Shown here: positions 42,843-50,518 of the stretch, in pieces
How the letters are laid out: every line of letters begins with the position of its first letter
Numbering within the stretch: the first letter of the stretch is position 1
Assembly (NCBI GenBank): GCA_910576845.1
Contig: CAJTJA010000002.1
Location: 1-64,000 of the forward strand
Length of the DNA: 64,000 nt
Origin: an uncultured Oscillibacter sp.
Lineage (GTDB): Bacteria > Bacillota > Clostridia > Oscillospirales > Oscillospiraceae
Direction: 5' to 3'
Notes under the pieces: model-generated
The model's input: the letters and a program-made list of their open reading frames with translations, nothing else
The model's database searches: none
Told to the model about the DNA's origin: nothing
Translations under genes and position numbers: made by a program

Positions 42843-42988
42843 TCAGCGCCGTAAGCCCCATCAGCGGCTTTCTGTGCTTAACTTCATAGAAAACGCATGG
42901 GCGCTCTGCACCCCGGTGGACATTTGGTCCGCCGGTTGAAAAGAAGCATTTTCCTCTTTTCACCTGCGTTGACTATATAGCGTCGAAA

Positions 42989-43019
42989 CGGGCGGCACTG
43001 AACAATCAGGTGCCGCCCG
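42989..43019. terminator. GC-rich hairpin between the yjbQ unit and the blaR1-like gene
   Basis: CGGGCGGCAC and GTGCCGCCCG pair around an 11-base loop. No clear T-run, but it separates converging genes. The rest of 42843-43165 shows nothing coding. Confidence 0.55.
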
Positions 43020-43165
43020 CTTCGCGCCTATTTATGATTCTGCCCGAAAGAAGAAAGATTCACGTTGCCTCCAACCGCTGCCTGCATCGCCGCTTCGGCT
43101 TAGCTGCCCGCCAGACATGGAAGCGCGCGAACATTTTTTTGCCTGCCCCTAAACGATGGAGCATG

Positions 43166-46100
43166 TTAGAAGCCTGCTCCGCTGTTGTCGCAGCGCCAGA
43201 CGCCGCCGGCTTTGTACATCAGGCCCATCAGCCGGCGGGAGAGGGCTCCCTCTGGGGCGTCAGCCCCCTCGTATTTGGAGGTGTTTCCCGCCCAGTTCCA
43301 GCTGTGAGTGGTATCCTTGTCGTTTTCCGGGACAAAAATTTCCTCGTAGGAGAAGTAAAACCGTTCCATGCCCTCTGTCCAGTCCGGGAAAGCGTCCTCG
43401 GGGATATCCTCTTCCAGTTTCGCCGCCGCCCGGTTATAGGTGTGAGCGTATTTACTGCCGGGGGTGCAGCGGAGGGCGGACCGGGTATCGGCGTCCACCC
43501 ACGCTTGGGCGACTTCCAGATGGCTTTGACCTTGGTCGGGGATGGCAATATCCCCTCGAAGTCCGGCGAATTCCGCCTCGTCGTACCAATCGCGCATAAA
43601 GTCGAAGATGTCTATGCATAGGGGCTCGCCAGGCTTGCCAATGGGTTCTGCCCGGAGCCAGATATGCTCCAGACGGGTATTAAGAAGGACGAAATCACTG
43701 CCCGGCCAGAAGCGAAAGCTCAGATCGCCCTCCGGGCTCATCACCAGCAGAGACTCGCCGGGCATGTCGCCGGGGTCCTCGGCGAAGCTCCAGTCATAGC
43801 TGGCATGGAAATAGTTTGCCCGGTTGGGCCCCTTTCCCGCCCGGGGGTCTGCATCGTACCGCCCTCCCCCCTCAGATGTCAGCAGGTTCATGTTGACAGT
43901 GTCTGACTCCAAAAGGCGGTCCAGCACCATCCGGGCGAGGGTGGCGGCGGAAGCGGCGGAGGATTCTGCTTGGAGAACGGCGGTTCCCAGGGGAATTTGG
44001 GAGAGCCGCTGGGGAAGCTGCTCTGCCGTGGGCCACGGGTTTTGCTGTATGGAGAATTGATAGGTGAGGTCTATCTGGAAGCGGTCCGGGGAGTCGTCCC
44101 GGAAGACCAGATAGAGGGCCTCCGGGTAACAGGGGTCCACCCAGCGGTCGGGGCTGCCCAAAGCCTGGGAATACCGAGGCTCCGGCGTGTGGAATTCATA
44201 GCGGATGCGGAAGACTGGGAAGGATTCTCCCGCCAGCTCCAGCGTCCGGAGCTCCTCGAAGCAGACGATGCGCCAGTCGTCATAGAACTCCCTGGCGGAC
44301 TTAAACTCCTGCAGGACCATCCTGCGGGCGGTGTCAAGGACAGTGCGGGAAAGGGCCGGCCACTCCAAAATATGGTTGTCAGGGTGCCTCTGGTCATTGT
44401 AAATCAGCAGGCTTTGTCCATCGAAGTACAGCGTCCGGTACTCTTGGGACTGGACAGCGGCGTAGGAAGATGCGCCGGACCGGATCGATGTCCGGAAAGG
44501 CATGAAGCGGCCGGCGGGGTCCCAGCCGTCAAACCGAAACTGGGGATTTTCCGGCCAGACGGTCCCCAGGAGAGACTGGATGTCCGCCCGGTAGAGCTTT
44601 CCGTCCCGGCAGAAGTAAAAGAAATGGTCCAGAAAGCTCTGGGAGACCAGCTCCTGTTCCCCGTCACCGTCCAGGTCGATCAGCTCCGGATAACCCGTGA
44701 TCTGCGCCAGACGGACGGGCCGGCCCTCCTCGTTTAGATAAAAATAGTCGTTGATGCGGGTCAGACTGGGGCTGAAGCCGTCATGGGAGATGCAGAAACC
44801 GTCGTGACCCAGAAGATCACGGAAGAAATATGCGTCCCAGTTTCCGCCCTGGGCCATGCTGAAGGAGAAGAAGGGCGCGGGAAGGGAGCTCTGGCGCTTA
44901 TCCTGAATTGCGGCAAACAGTTCTTGCCCGCCGCTGTAGAAAACCAGACCGCAGTCCCCCAAAATTTGGTCAGGACCCTCCAGTCTGCCTTGGTATTCCC
45001 GGTAATTGTAGGGGAAAGGAAGGGGTTCCATAACCTCCGGCTCGCAGGGTTCCAGATTGTCCAAGGGAACGGTGTGGATGGGCTCCCAGTCCGGATAGGC
45101 CGGGGTCCCATTGGAGGGGGCCCACTGATTGGACACGAACCACCAGCCGCCCTCCTCCGTCTCCTGAAGGGTAAGGCAGAGGGTTCCGGCGGAATAGTGG
45201 TAGTAACCCGTACTGACTTCTCCCTCGTAATAGAGGTGCACCTGGTCCCCGTCCCGTTCTCCGGCGGTGAAGGTGACATCGGCGGGGAGGCGGCGGAAAC
45301 CGTAATAGCCGGAATAGGGAGAGACGTAGCGGACAGAGTACCATGCGTCGTAATCTGGGAGGGGATCGAAGCCGTACAGGCCCCTTCCATCCACTGTAAG
45401 GAAATCCCGCAGTCCCCGCAGTCCTGTGTTTTCCCGAAGGAATTTGTCAATGTTGTCCTCGGAGAGCTTAATATAGTTGGCGGTGGCCTGCTCGGAATTT
45501 AGCGAATTATTATAGTATTTCAGAACTTCCCGCCTCTCCTCGTCCGTGATCTCTTCCGGAAAGCCGGTGCCGCGGTACAGCAGCTCAAAGAGGTCGATGT
45601 CCTGGGGCCGGTCGTAGACGGAGGTCAGGAACTGGCGGCGGAGATTCTCCGACTGGCTGTAGTTCTCCGTAAAGAATTCGCCGTTGAAATAGGCCAGCTC
45701 CTCCTCCGTCAGGGGCCGTGGGGCGGGCACAGCCTCTGTGAAGGTGATGGCGCACACCAGCCCCGCCAGGGCCAGGACGGCAAAGAGGGTGGTCCCCAGG
45801 TATTTCCGTTTCTCCGCGATGCGGGTGATCCGGTCGCGGAGCTGGCGTTTGTGCGCTGTCATGGTAGTGGCGGAGAGGAGAAGATTTCCGGGAGCTTTCT
45901 GAACGGGAATCAGAGACAGAAGGGTCTGGCCGTAAGGGATCCGGTCCGCCTCCCACAGCCGGGAAAGGGCTCCCTCGTCGCAGGCCAGCTCACAGTCCGT
46001 TCGGGAGGCCAGGGCGGCCCACCACACTAAGGGGTCAAACCAGTAGACAACGAGGCATATCCCCCGGAGCAGGGACCAGAGAGGGTCACGGTGCCGGGCA

Positions 46101-46750
46101 TGGGTCTCCTCATGGGCAAGAACGTGACGGAGGCTGTCCGGAGAAGCCAGGGCGGCGGGGGTCAGGTAGACGGCGGGCCGGAAGAGTCCAAAGAGGCAGG
46201 GGGAGGGGAGACCCTCCTCCACCAGATAGACCCGCCGGGAAATACCCGGAACGGCGTAGGGCCTCCGGACTTCCCGGAGCTTCCGCCAAAATATCAGGTT
46301 GGAGACGGCCAGCCAGCAGGCCATGACCATCATTCCGCCGCACCAGATAGGGCGGAGCAGGTCTTCCAGAATAATTTGCCGGGTGTACACCACCTTATGG
46401 GTGGGTTGGTGTTGGTCGGTGAAGGTATAGGTATTGTCGCTTGATACGGGGCCCAAAACGGCGTGAGGCGTTTCACCGACGGAATAAGGCTCCCCTTCCA
46501 TCTCTTTAGGCCGGATGTATTCAATGCTTTTGGGCTCCACGTAGAGAGAGGGGGCTTCCATAGTTACCGGTTCCACCGCCGTCAACAGGCTGAAATCCGC
46601 CGCCGGAAGGCTGAATGGAACCAGGAGCCGCAGCAGTACCAGACTCCAGAGAGCGTACTGTGCCCGGCGGGAGAGGACCTTCCGGAACAGCCGCCGGAGG
46701 GCCAGCAGCGCCAGGATCAGTGCGGAGGATGTCAGCAGAATTTCTTTCAT
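43166..46750 (-). CDS. BlaR1-like M56 metallopeptidase with a giant C-terminal sensor region
   Basis: An 1194-residue membrane protein, about twice the length of BlaR1 or MecR1. The N-terminal 340 residues are an M56 peptidase: several hydrophobic segments, the zinc motif HEETH at 213-217 (in HVLAHEETHARHRDP), DPLVWWAALASRTDCELACDEGAL and a last membrane segment ending near 338. In BlaR1-type systems this domain cleaves the partner repressor BlaI. The remaining 850 residues are presumably outside the cell. They hold no penicillin-binding motif that I can see and are rich in Tyr, Trp and Asp, with a YPELIDLDGDGEQELV stretch like FG-GAP repeats. The signal sensed is unknown. The gene overlaps the blaI-like gene by four bases. 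Confidence 0.85.
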   Translation of the reverse strand: MKEILLTSSALILALLALRRLFRKVLSRRAQYALWSLVLLRLLVPFSLPAADFSLLTAVEPVTMEAPSLYVEPKSIEYIRPKEMEGEPYSVGETPHAVLGPVSSDNTYTFTDQHQPTHKVVYTRQIILEDLLRPIWCGGMMVMACWLAVSNLIFWRKLREVRRPYAVPGISRRVYLVEEGLPSPCLFGLFRPAVYLTPAALASPDSLRHVLAHEETHARHRDPLWSLLRGICLVVYWFDPLVWWAALASRTDCELACDEGALSRLWEADRIPYGQTLLSLIPVQKAPGNLLLSATTMTAHKRQLRDRITRIAEKRKYLGTTLFAVLALAGLVCAITFTEAVPAPRPLTEEELAYFNGEFFTENYSQSENLRRQFLTSVYDRPQDIDLFELLYRGTGFPEEITDEERREVLKYYNNSLNSEQATANYIKLSEDNIDKFLRENTGLRGLRDFLTVDGRGLYGFDPLPDYDAWYSVRYVSPYSGYYGFRRLPADVTFTAGERDGDQVHLYYEGEVSTGYYHYSAGTLCLTLQETEEGGWWFVSNQWAPSNGTPAYPDWEPIHTVPLDNLEPCEPEVMEPLPFPYNYREYQGRLEGPDQILGDCGLVFYSGGQELFAAIQDKRQSSLPAPFFSFSMAQGGNWDAYFFRDLLGHDGFCISHDGFSPSLTRINDYFYLNEEGRPVRLAQITGYPELIDLDGDGEQELVSQSFLDHFFYFCRDGKLYRADIQSLLGTVWPENPQFRFDGWDPAGRFMPFRTSIRSGASSYAAVQSQEYRTLYFDGQSLLIYNDQRHPDNHILEWPALSRTVLDTARRMVLQEFKSAREFYDDWRIVCFEELRTLELAGESFPVFRIRYEFHTPEPRYSQALGSPDRWVDPCYPEALYLVFRDDSPDRFQIDLTYQFSIQQNPWPTAEQLPQRLSQIPLGTAVLQAESSAASAATLARMVLDRLLESDTVNMNLLTSEGGGRYDADPRAGKGPNRANYFHASYDWSFAEDPGDMPGESLLVMSPEGDLSFRFWPGSDFVLLNTRLEHIWLRAEPIGKPGEPLCIDIFDFMRDWYDEAEFAGLRGDIAIPDQGQSHLEVAQAWVDADTRSALRCTPGSKYAHTYNRAAAKLEEDIPEDAFPDWTEGMERFYFSYEEIFVPENDKDTTHSWNWAGNTSKYEGADAPEGALSRRLMGLMYKAGGVWRCDNSGAGF

Positions 46751-47124
46751 TTCTTCCCGCCTCCCGCCTGCTCCAAAATGGCGGACAGCTCTGCGATGTC
46801 CGATTCGGACAGCTGGTGGCTCTCCACCATGGTGTTCATCATCAGCCCAAGACTCCCGCCGTAGACCTTGGAGAGAAAGCTCTCCGTCTCGTCCCGGGCA
46901 GCGTCTTCCCGGAGGACGGAGGGAAAATAACGCTTAGCTTTTCCTCCCTCCTCATGTCGGACAGCCCCCTTGGCCTCCAGACGGGAGAGCATGGTGATGA
47001 CGGTGTTTTTGCTCCAGCCGGTTTCCTCCCGGAGAGCCGCCGTCAGCTCCGTAATCGTGCTGGGAAAGTGGTCCCACAGGCGGCGCATCAGCTTCCACTC
47101 GCTGTTGGATAGGTCAATTTTCAT
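46747..47124 (-). CDS. BlaI/MecI/CopY-family repressor
   Basis: A 125-residue winged-helix repressor. LSNSEWKLMRRLWDHFPSTI at the N-terminus and GWSKNTVITMLSRLEAKGAV near residue 38 are the family helices that bind DNA, and the C-terminal part (SFLSKVYGGSLGLMMNTMVE) is the dimer region cut in BlaI-type systems. The gene is first in the unit and overlaps the receptor gene (ATGA). The start follows TAGGAGGTGTTCTT. Two palindromic operators lie in its promoter, so it probably represses itself. Confidence 0.92.
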   Translation of the reverse strand: MKIDLSNSEWKLMRRLWDHFPSTITELTAALREETGWSKNTVITMLSRLEAKGAVRHEEGGKAKRYFPSVLREDAARDETESFLSKVYGGSLGLMMNTMVESHQLSESDIAELSAILEQAGGGKK

Positions 47125-47142
47125 AAGAACACCTCCTATATT

Positions 47143-47196
47143 AGGTATACGAGTGTCTACCTAAAGAGTAACAGAAAGGTAGACACTTGTCAACCT
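47143..47196 (-). promoter_or_regulatory. Promoter with two BlaI-type operators
   Basis: Minus strand promoter TTGACA, 17 bases, TACTCT (47165-47193). One imperfect palindrome, AGGTTGACAAGTGTCTACCT read on the minus strand (47177-47196), covers the -35 box. A second, AGGTAGACACTCGTATACCT (47143-47162), lies just past the -10 box. The two centres are 34 bases apart, on about the same helix face. Both keep the GACA/TGTC-type core of BlaI/MecI operators. Confidence 0.85.
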
Positions 47197-47612
47197 AAAA
47201 ATGGTTATAGAATGGAACTGTCCTCCGTCCTTTTAAGGGCTCTTAGCGCGGAGATAACCCAGGAGGAAGGTTCCCGCTCCATTCTGCCGTTGGGTTTCCG
47301 GTTTATCAGCCTGGCCAGCTAAGAGTGTTTTGGCATTTTTTATACAGCCTGTGGTCAAAAGCTCTTTAGCCAGATGACAGCTACCGATTCTCCGGCGGTG
47401 CTGCTGCTTTGTGCAATAATAGATAATTTTTCGCTTTTTGCTGAAATTTCCAGAGGTTTCTTATTCATTTCGACAGAAAGCCGTGATGGGACGTGCTATC
47501 ATCAAATTGGAAAGCCCGCTTGATCAGAGAAGAAAGCCGGAAGCCGTGCTAAAGCGTCCGGCCTTTGAAAAGAGGCGGAACAGGTATATTTTTGACGGAA
47601 GAGGGGAAATAT
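47197..47612. other. Intergenic stretch before the spoIIA operon
   Basis: About 415 bases with no gene recognised. It must hold the spoIIA promoter (sigma-H or sigma-F dependent in other sporeformers), but I could not place one with confidence. The reading frames here are short and unlike neighbouring codon use. Confidence 0.5.
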
Positions 47613-47918
47613 ATGGAGATCCAGGTGAAGAGCGCAGACCGAAATCTGCTGCTGGAATTCAGCGGGGAGCTGGATAACCAGGGGGCCGGGATCGCCCTTC
47701 GGGAGCTGGAAGAGGCGCTGGAAGCAGCTTTACCCAGGAAATTGGTACTGGATATGTCGGGAATTACTTTTATGGACAGCTCCGGCATTGCGGTGATTCT
47801 CCGGGCACAGCAAAAAATGCAAACGCTTGACGGCAGTCTGCTGGTGCGGAGAGTGCCGCCTCAGGCCCGGCGGGTGCTGGAGGCTGCTGGGATTAACCGG
47901 CTTGTGACAATCAAATAA
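47613..47918 (+). CDS. spoIIAA: Anti-sigma F factor antagonist
   Basis: A 101-residue STAS-domain protein that, when unphosphorylated, frees sigma F from SpoIIAB in the forespore. The phosphorylated serine is in VLDMSGITFMDSSGIAVILR near residue 56, the hallmark of the family. The ATG at 47613 follows GAGGGG; a longer frame starts 16 codons upstream with poorer support. It is the first gene of the spoIIAA-spoIIAB-sigF operon, 13 bases before spoIIAB. Confidence 0.95.
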   Translation: MEIQVKSADRNLLLEFSGELDNQGAGIALRELEEALEAALPRKLVLDMSGITFMDSSGIAVILRAQQKMQTLDGSLLVRRVPPQARRVLEAAGINRLVTIK

Positions 47919-47931
47919 GGAGGTTTACATA

Positions 47932-48375
47932 ATGAGAACCAAGGCAGTCAATGAGGTCACTCTGGATTTTCCCAGTCAGAGCCGGAACGAGAGTTTTGCG
48001 CGCTCTGCGGCGGCCTGCTTTGCCGCTCAGATGGACCCTACCCTCAATGAGCTGGAGGATATCAAAACCGCCGTCAGCGAGGCAGTGACGAACGCCATCG
48101 TCCATGGCTACCCGGACGCCATCGGCGGCGTAATGCTGAGGATGAGGGTTTTGGAGGGAAATGTGCTGGAGCTGACCGTGAAGGACCGGGGCCGGGGCAT
48201 TGCCGATGTGGAAAAGGCCCGGCAGCCTATGTTTACTACCGGAGGAGAGGAGCGTAGCGGCATGGGGTTTACGATTATGGAGAGCTTTATGGATAAGGTG
48301 GCGGTTCGGTCTGCCGTGAACAAGGGAACCACGGTAGTAATGCGGAAAAAGCTGGCTCCCCGGCTGAAGAAATGA
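47932..48375 (+). CDS. spoIIAB: Anti-sigma F factor / SpoIIAA kinase
   Basis: A 147-residue GHKL-ATPase that binds sigma F and phosphorylates SpoIIAA. The N box is AVSEAVTNAIVHGYPD near residue 48, the G1 box VKDRGRGIADVEKA near 85, and the G2 box GGEERSGMGFTIMESFMD near 107. Length is normal. The start follows AAGGAGGTTTACATA, and the end overlaps sigF in ATGA. Confidence 0.96.
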   Translation: MRTKAVNEVTLDFPSQSRNESFARSAAACFAAQMDPTLNELEDIKTAVSEAVTNAIVHGYPDAIGGVMLRMRVLEGNVLELTVKDRGRGIADVEKARQPMFTTGGEERSGMGFTIMESFMDKVAVRSAVNKGTTVVMRKKLAPRLKK

Positions 48376-49076
48376 GCGCCGCGCTGGAGCTCCTCCGGGC
48401 GGCTCAGCAAGGGGACCGGGATGCCTGTGAACAGGCGGTCATTGAGAATAACGGCCTGATCTGGAGTGTGGTTCGGAGATACTATGGCCGGGGAGTGGAG
48501 CCGGATGACCTCTATCAACTGGGCTGCCTGGGGTTTCTAAAAGCGGTCCAGGGCTTTGACTTTGATTATGGCACTTGTTTTTCTACCTATGCCGTTCCAA
48601 AGATTGCGGGAGAGATTCGCCGTTTTCTTCGGGATGACGGTGCCGTGAAAGTGGGGCGAAGCATCCGGGAACAGGCACAAACGCTTTATACTGCAAGAGA
48701 ACGCCTCCGCCATCAGCTTGGCCGGGAGCCGGCTCTCTCTGAGCTGGCGGAGGCTACAGGCTTGACGCCGGAGGAGATTGCACGGACGGACCTGGCAACT
48801 GATACGCCGGAATCTCTGCAGAGGGAGACGGCGGACGGATTGACGCTGGAGGGGGCACTGGGTACGGAGGCTCCGGAAGAGGGGCTGGTGGAGCGGCTGG
48901 CTCTTCGGGAGGCCATTGACCGCCTGCCGGAGAAGGAGAGAATGACCATTTTTCTCCGCTATTTTAAGGGATTGACACAGGAGCAGACGGCCAGAGTAGT
49001 GGGAGTATCCCAGGTGCAGATATCCCGCTTGGAGCGTCGGGGCCTGAAGCGTTTGCGAGAGAGCTTTGAGGTTTGA
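48372..49076 (+). CDS. sigF: Forespore sigma factor F
   Basis: A 234-residue sigma-70-family factor that directs early forespore transcription. Region 2 (NGLIWSVVRRYYGRGVEPDD, LYQLGCLGFLKAVQGFDF, CFSTYAVPKIAGEIRRFLRD) is near residues 28-92. Region 3 (LGREPALSELAEATGLTPEE) is near 115, and region 4 (RLPEKERMTIFLRYFKGLTQ, VVGVSQVQISRLERRGLKRL) closes the protein. The gene overlaps spoIIAB by four bases. Its presence shows the organism can sporulate or descends from a sporeformer. Confidence 0.96.
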   Translation: MSAALELLRAAQQGDRDACEQAVIENNGLIWSVVRRYYGRGVEPDDLYQLGCLGFLKAVQGFDFDYGTCFSTYAVPKIAGEIRRFLRDDGAVKVGRSIREQAQTLYTARERLRHQLGREPALSELAEATGLTPEEIARTDLATDTPESLQRETADGLTLEGALGTEAPEEGLVERLALREAIDRLPEKERMTIFLRYFKGLTQEQTARVVGVSQVQISRLERRGLKRLRESFEV

Positions 49077-49127
49077 GATGCTTTTTTTCAAGAGAAAAGG
49101 TAAAGAAACTTTTAAAGAGGAACTCTA

Positions 49128-49290
49128 AGAACCTGTATTCACAGCCGGGGGATGCAGGATGGACGAGGATTTTTCTCGTCAGACAAGGAGATTTTCCGCA
49201 GCCATACTGACGTATGGTAAGGGAAATCGACGCAGTATGGCAGGAATAAGACCGGCCAGAAGGCGTGCAGCGGTTGTGAATACAGGTTCT
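49128..49290. mobile_element. MITE-like element, family C
   Basis: A 163-base element with 20-base terminal inverted repeats matching at 19 positions: AGAACCTGTATTCACA at the left and its complement at the right end. The interior contains a smaller hairpin-like stretch (CATACTGACGTATG) and no gene. It lies just after sigF and could affect the end of that transcript. Confidence 0.85.
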
Positions 49291-49428
49291 AAGTTTCAGA
49301 GAGAGGGCGTCTTGTTAATTTTTCTGCCAGGAAGGCTGCTTGAAATGAAAATTTGAAATGAGATTAAGGCAAGTAAATACGGCACAGTTGTCCGGCGGCA
49401 GAATGCCGCGGAACCGTGCCGCACAGAT

Positions 49429-50262
49429 TTAAAAGCTCTTGTTGTGTTCTCCCGGAGGCGGTGGCAAGCTGATCTGAATCGCTGGCGGCGCAAAAGTGTC
49501 TTTTGCCGGGGGAGAGACAAAATGTTCCTCGCCTTGAAACTCTGTCATGGTGTTCCAATAACGCTTGGGCATGTTGCTCATGCGGAGGCGGGGATTTTCC
49601 CGCTCCTTGATGGCAATGGTGTCATAGAAACGCTTCCATAATAGGCGGTAACGAGCCTCTGCTTCATCCGGCGGGGCCATCTGAAAGTCGGCCAAAGGCC
49701 GGATAACCGACCGGCCGGGAACGTGGAACAGCGCCTCCTTATGGGTGCGGTCATAGAGAAAAAAACGCTCATTATGAAACCGGGAGCAAAAGTGCCCGCC
49801 TAGTACGGGCAGCACCCGATTTTTTGGTTCGATTTCTCCTCCCAGCACACCCCCAAGATCAGAGAAGCGAACAAAGCCTTTTAAAAGATGGACTTCGCCG
49901 TTCAAATGCTGAACGGCCTTTATGACCGGGTAAAACGTTTTGTCGGAGCGGTTTCGAAGAAAAACTGGGCCTTCCCGCAGGAGCTTGTAGATGAGCCGGA
50001 GAAGCAGGAGTTCTTTATCCGGCAGGCAGGTCAAAAAACCCCGGCGCAGCAGAACGGCGGCTTCAGGGGAGAGGGCGGTAATTTTCCGCAAAACCCGGTC
50101 TGCATGATCCGGGTTTGTTCTGATTATCCGGGAATCGAATAAAGTGTATGCCGAGTCCTCGCCGGAATAGATTCCGGCGGGGACTTCTTTACAGGCATAA
50201 CTGCTGAAAATACAGGAGAGAAAGCCGTTAAAGCTGCCATCATAGTAGTAGATTACATCCAT
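49429..50262 (-). CDS. TIGR03915-type putative DNA repair protein
   Basis: A 277-residue protein matching the family found linked to a radical SAM enzyme (TIGR03915, containing DUF4130). The start VIYYYDGSFNGFLSCIFSSY and the central AVLLRRGFLTCLPDKELLLL and FSDLGGVLGGEIEPKNRVLP regions are typical; the C-terminal AEARYRLLWKRFYDTIAIKE and MPKRYWNTMTEF complete it. The biochemical activity is not established; a role in DNA metabolism is inferred from linkage. MDVIYYYDG is taken as the start over an ATG nine codons upstream because the family begins here. It is downstream of the rSAM partner, separated by a family-A repeat. Confidence 0.85.
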   Translation of the reverse strand: MDVIYYYDGSFNGFLSCIFSSYACKEVPAGIYSGEDSAYTLFDSRIIRTNPDHADRVLRKITALSPEAAVLLRRGFLTCLPDKELLLLRLIYKLLREGPVFLRNRSDKTFYPVIKAVQHLNGEVHLLKGFVRFSDLGGVLGGEIEPKNRVLPVLGGHFCSRFHNERFFLYDRTHKEALFHVPGRSVIRPLADFQMAPPDEAEARYRLLWKRFYDTIAIKERENPRLRMSNMPKRYWNTMTEFQGEEHFVSPPAKDTFAPPAIQISLPPPPGEHNKSF

Positions 50263-50337
50263 AAGAGATAAAAATTCCCCGAAGATCATGTTCTTTTAAA
50301 ATGCTTATCTTTGTCAGTTGGCGGAACTGAATTGGTT

Positions 50338-50492
50338 TAGGCTGTGTTTGAAAAATATCAAAATGCTGCCTTGTACCGTCTTTTTCCGCCGGGACTGCGT
50401 TGATTTGACTTGGAATCTGTCAGGATTCCTATGGAAAATCGCCCTGATGAAAAAATATGCCGGATTCGGTATCCCGCCAATTTTCAAACAGG
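50338..50492. repeat. Family-A repeat, complete copy
   Basis: The left end GGCTGTGTTTGAAAAA and the right end CCGCCAATTTTCAAACAGGG followed by CCC form imperfect inverted repeats about 155 bases apart. The interior holds CTTGGAATCTGTCAGGATTC. This copy shows best that family A is a MITE-like element. Confidence 0.75.
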
Positions 50493-50518
50493 GCCCAGGC
50501 GGCTTTTCGAACCCTGCT

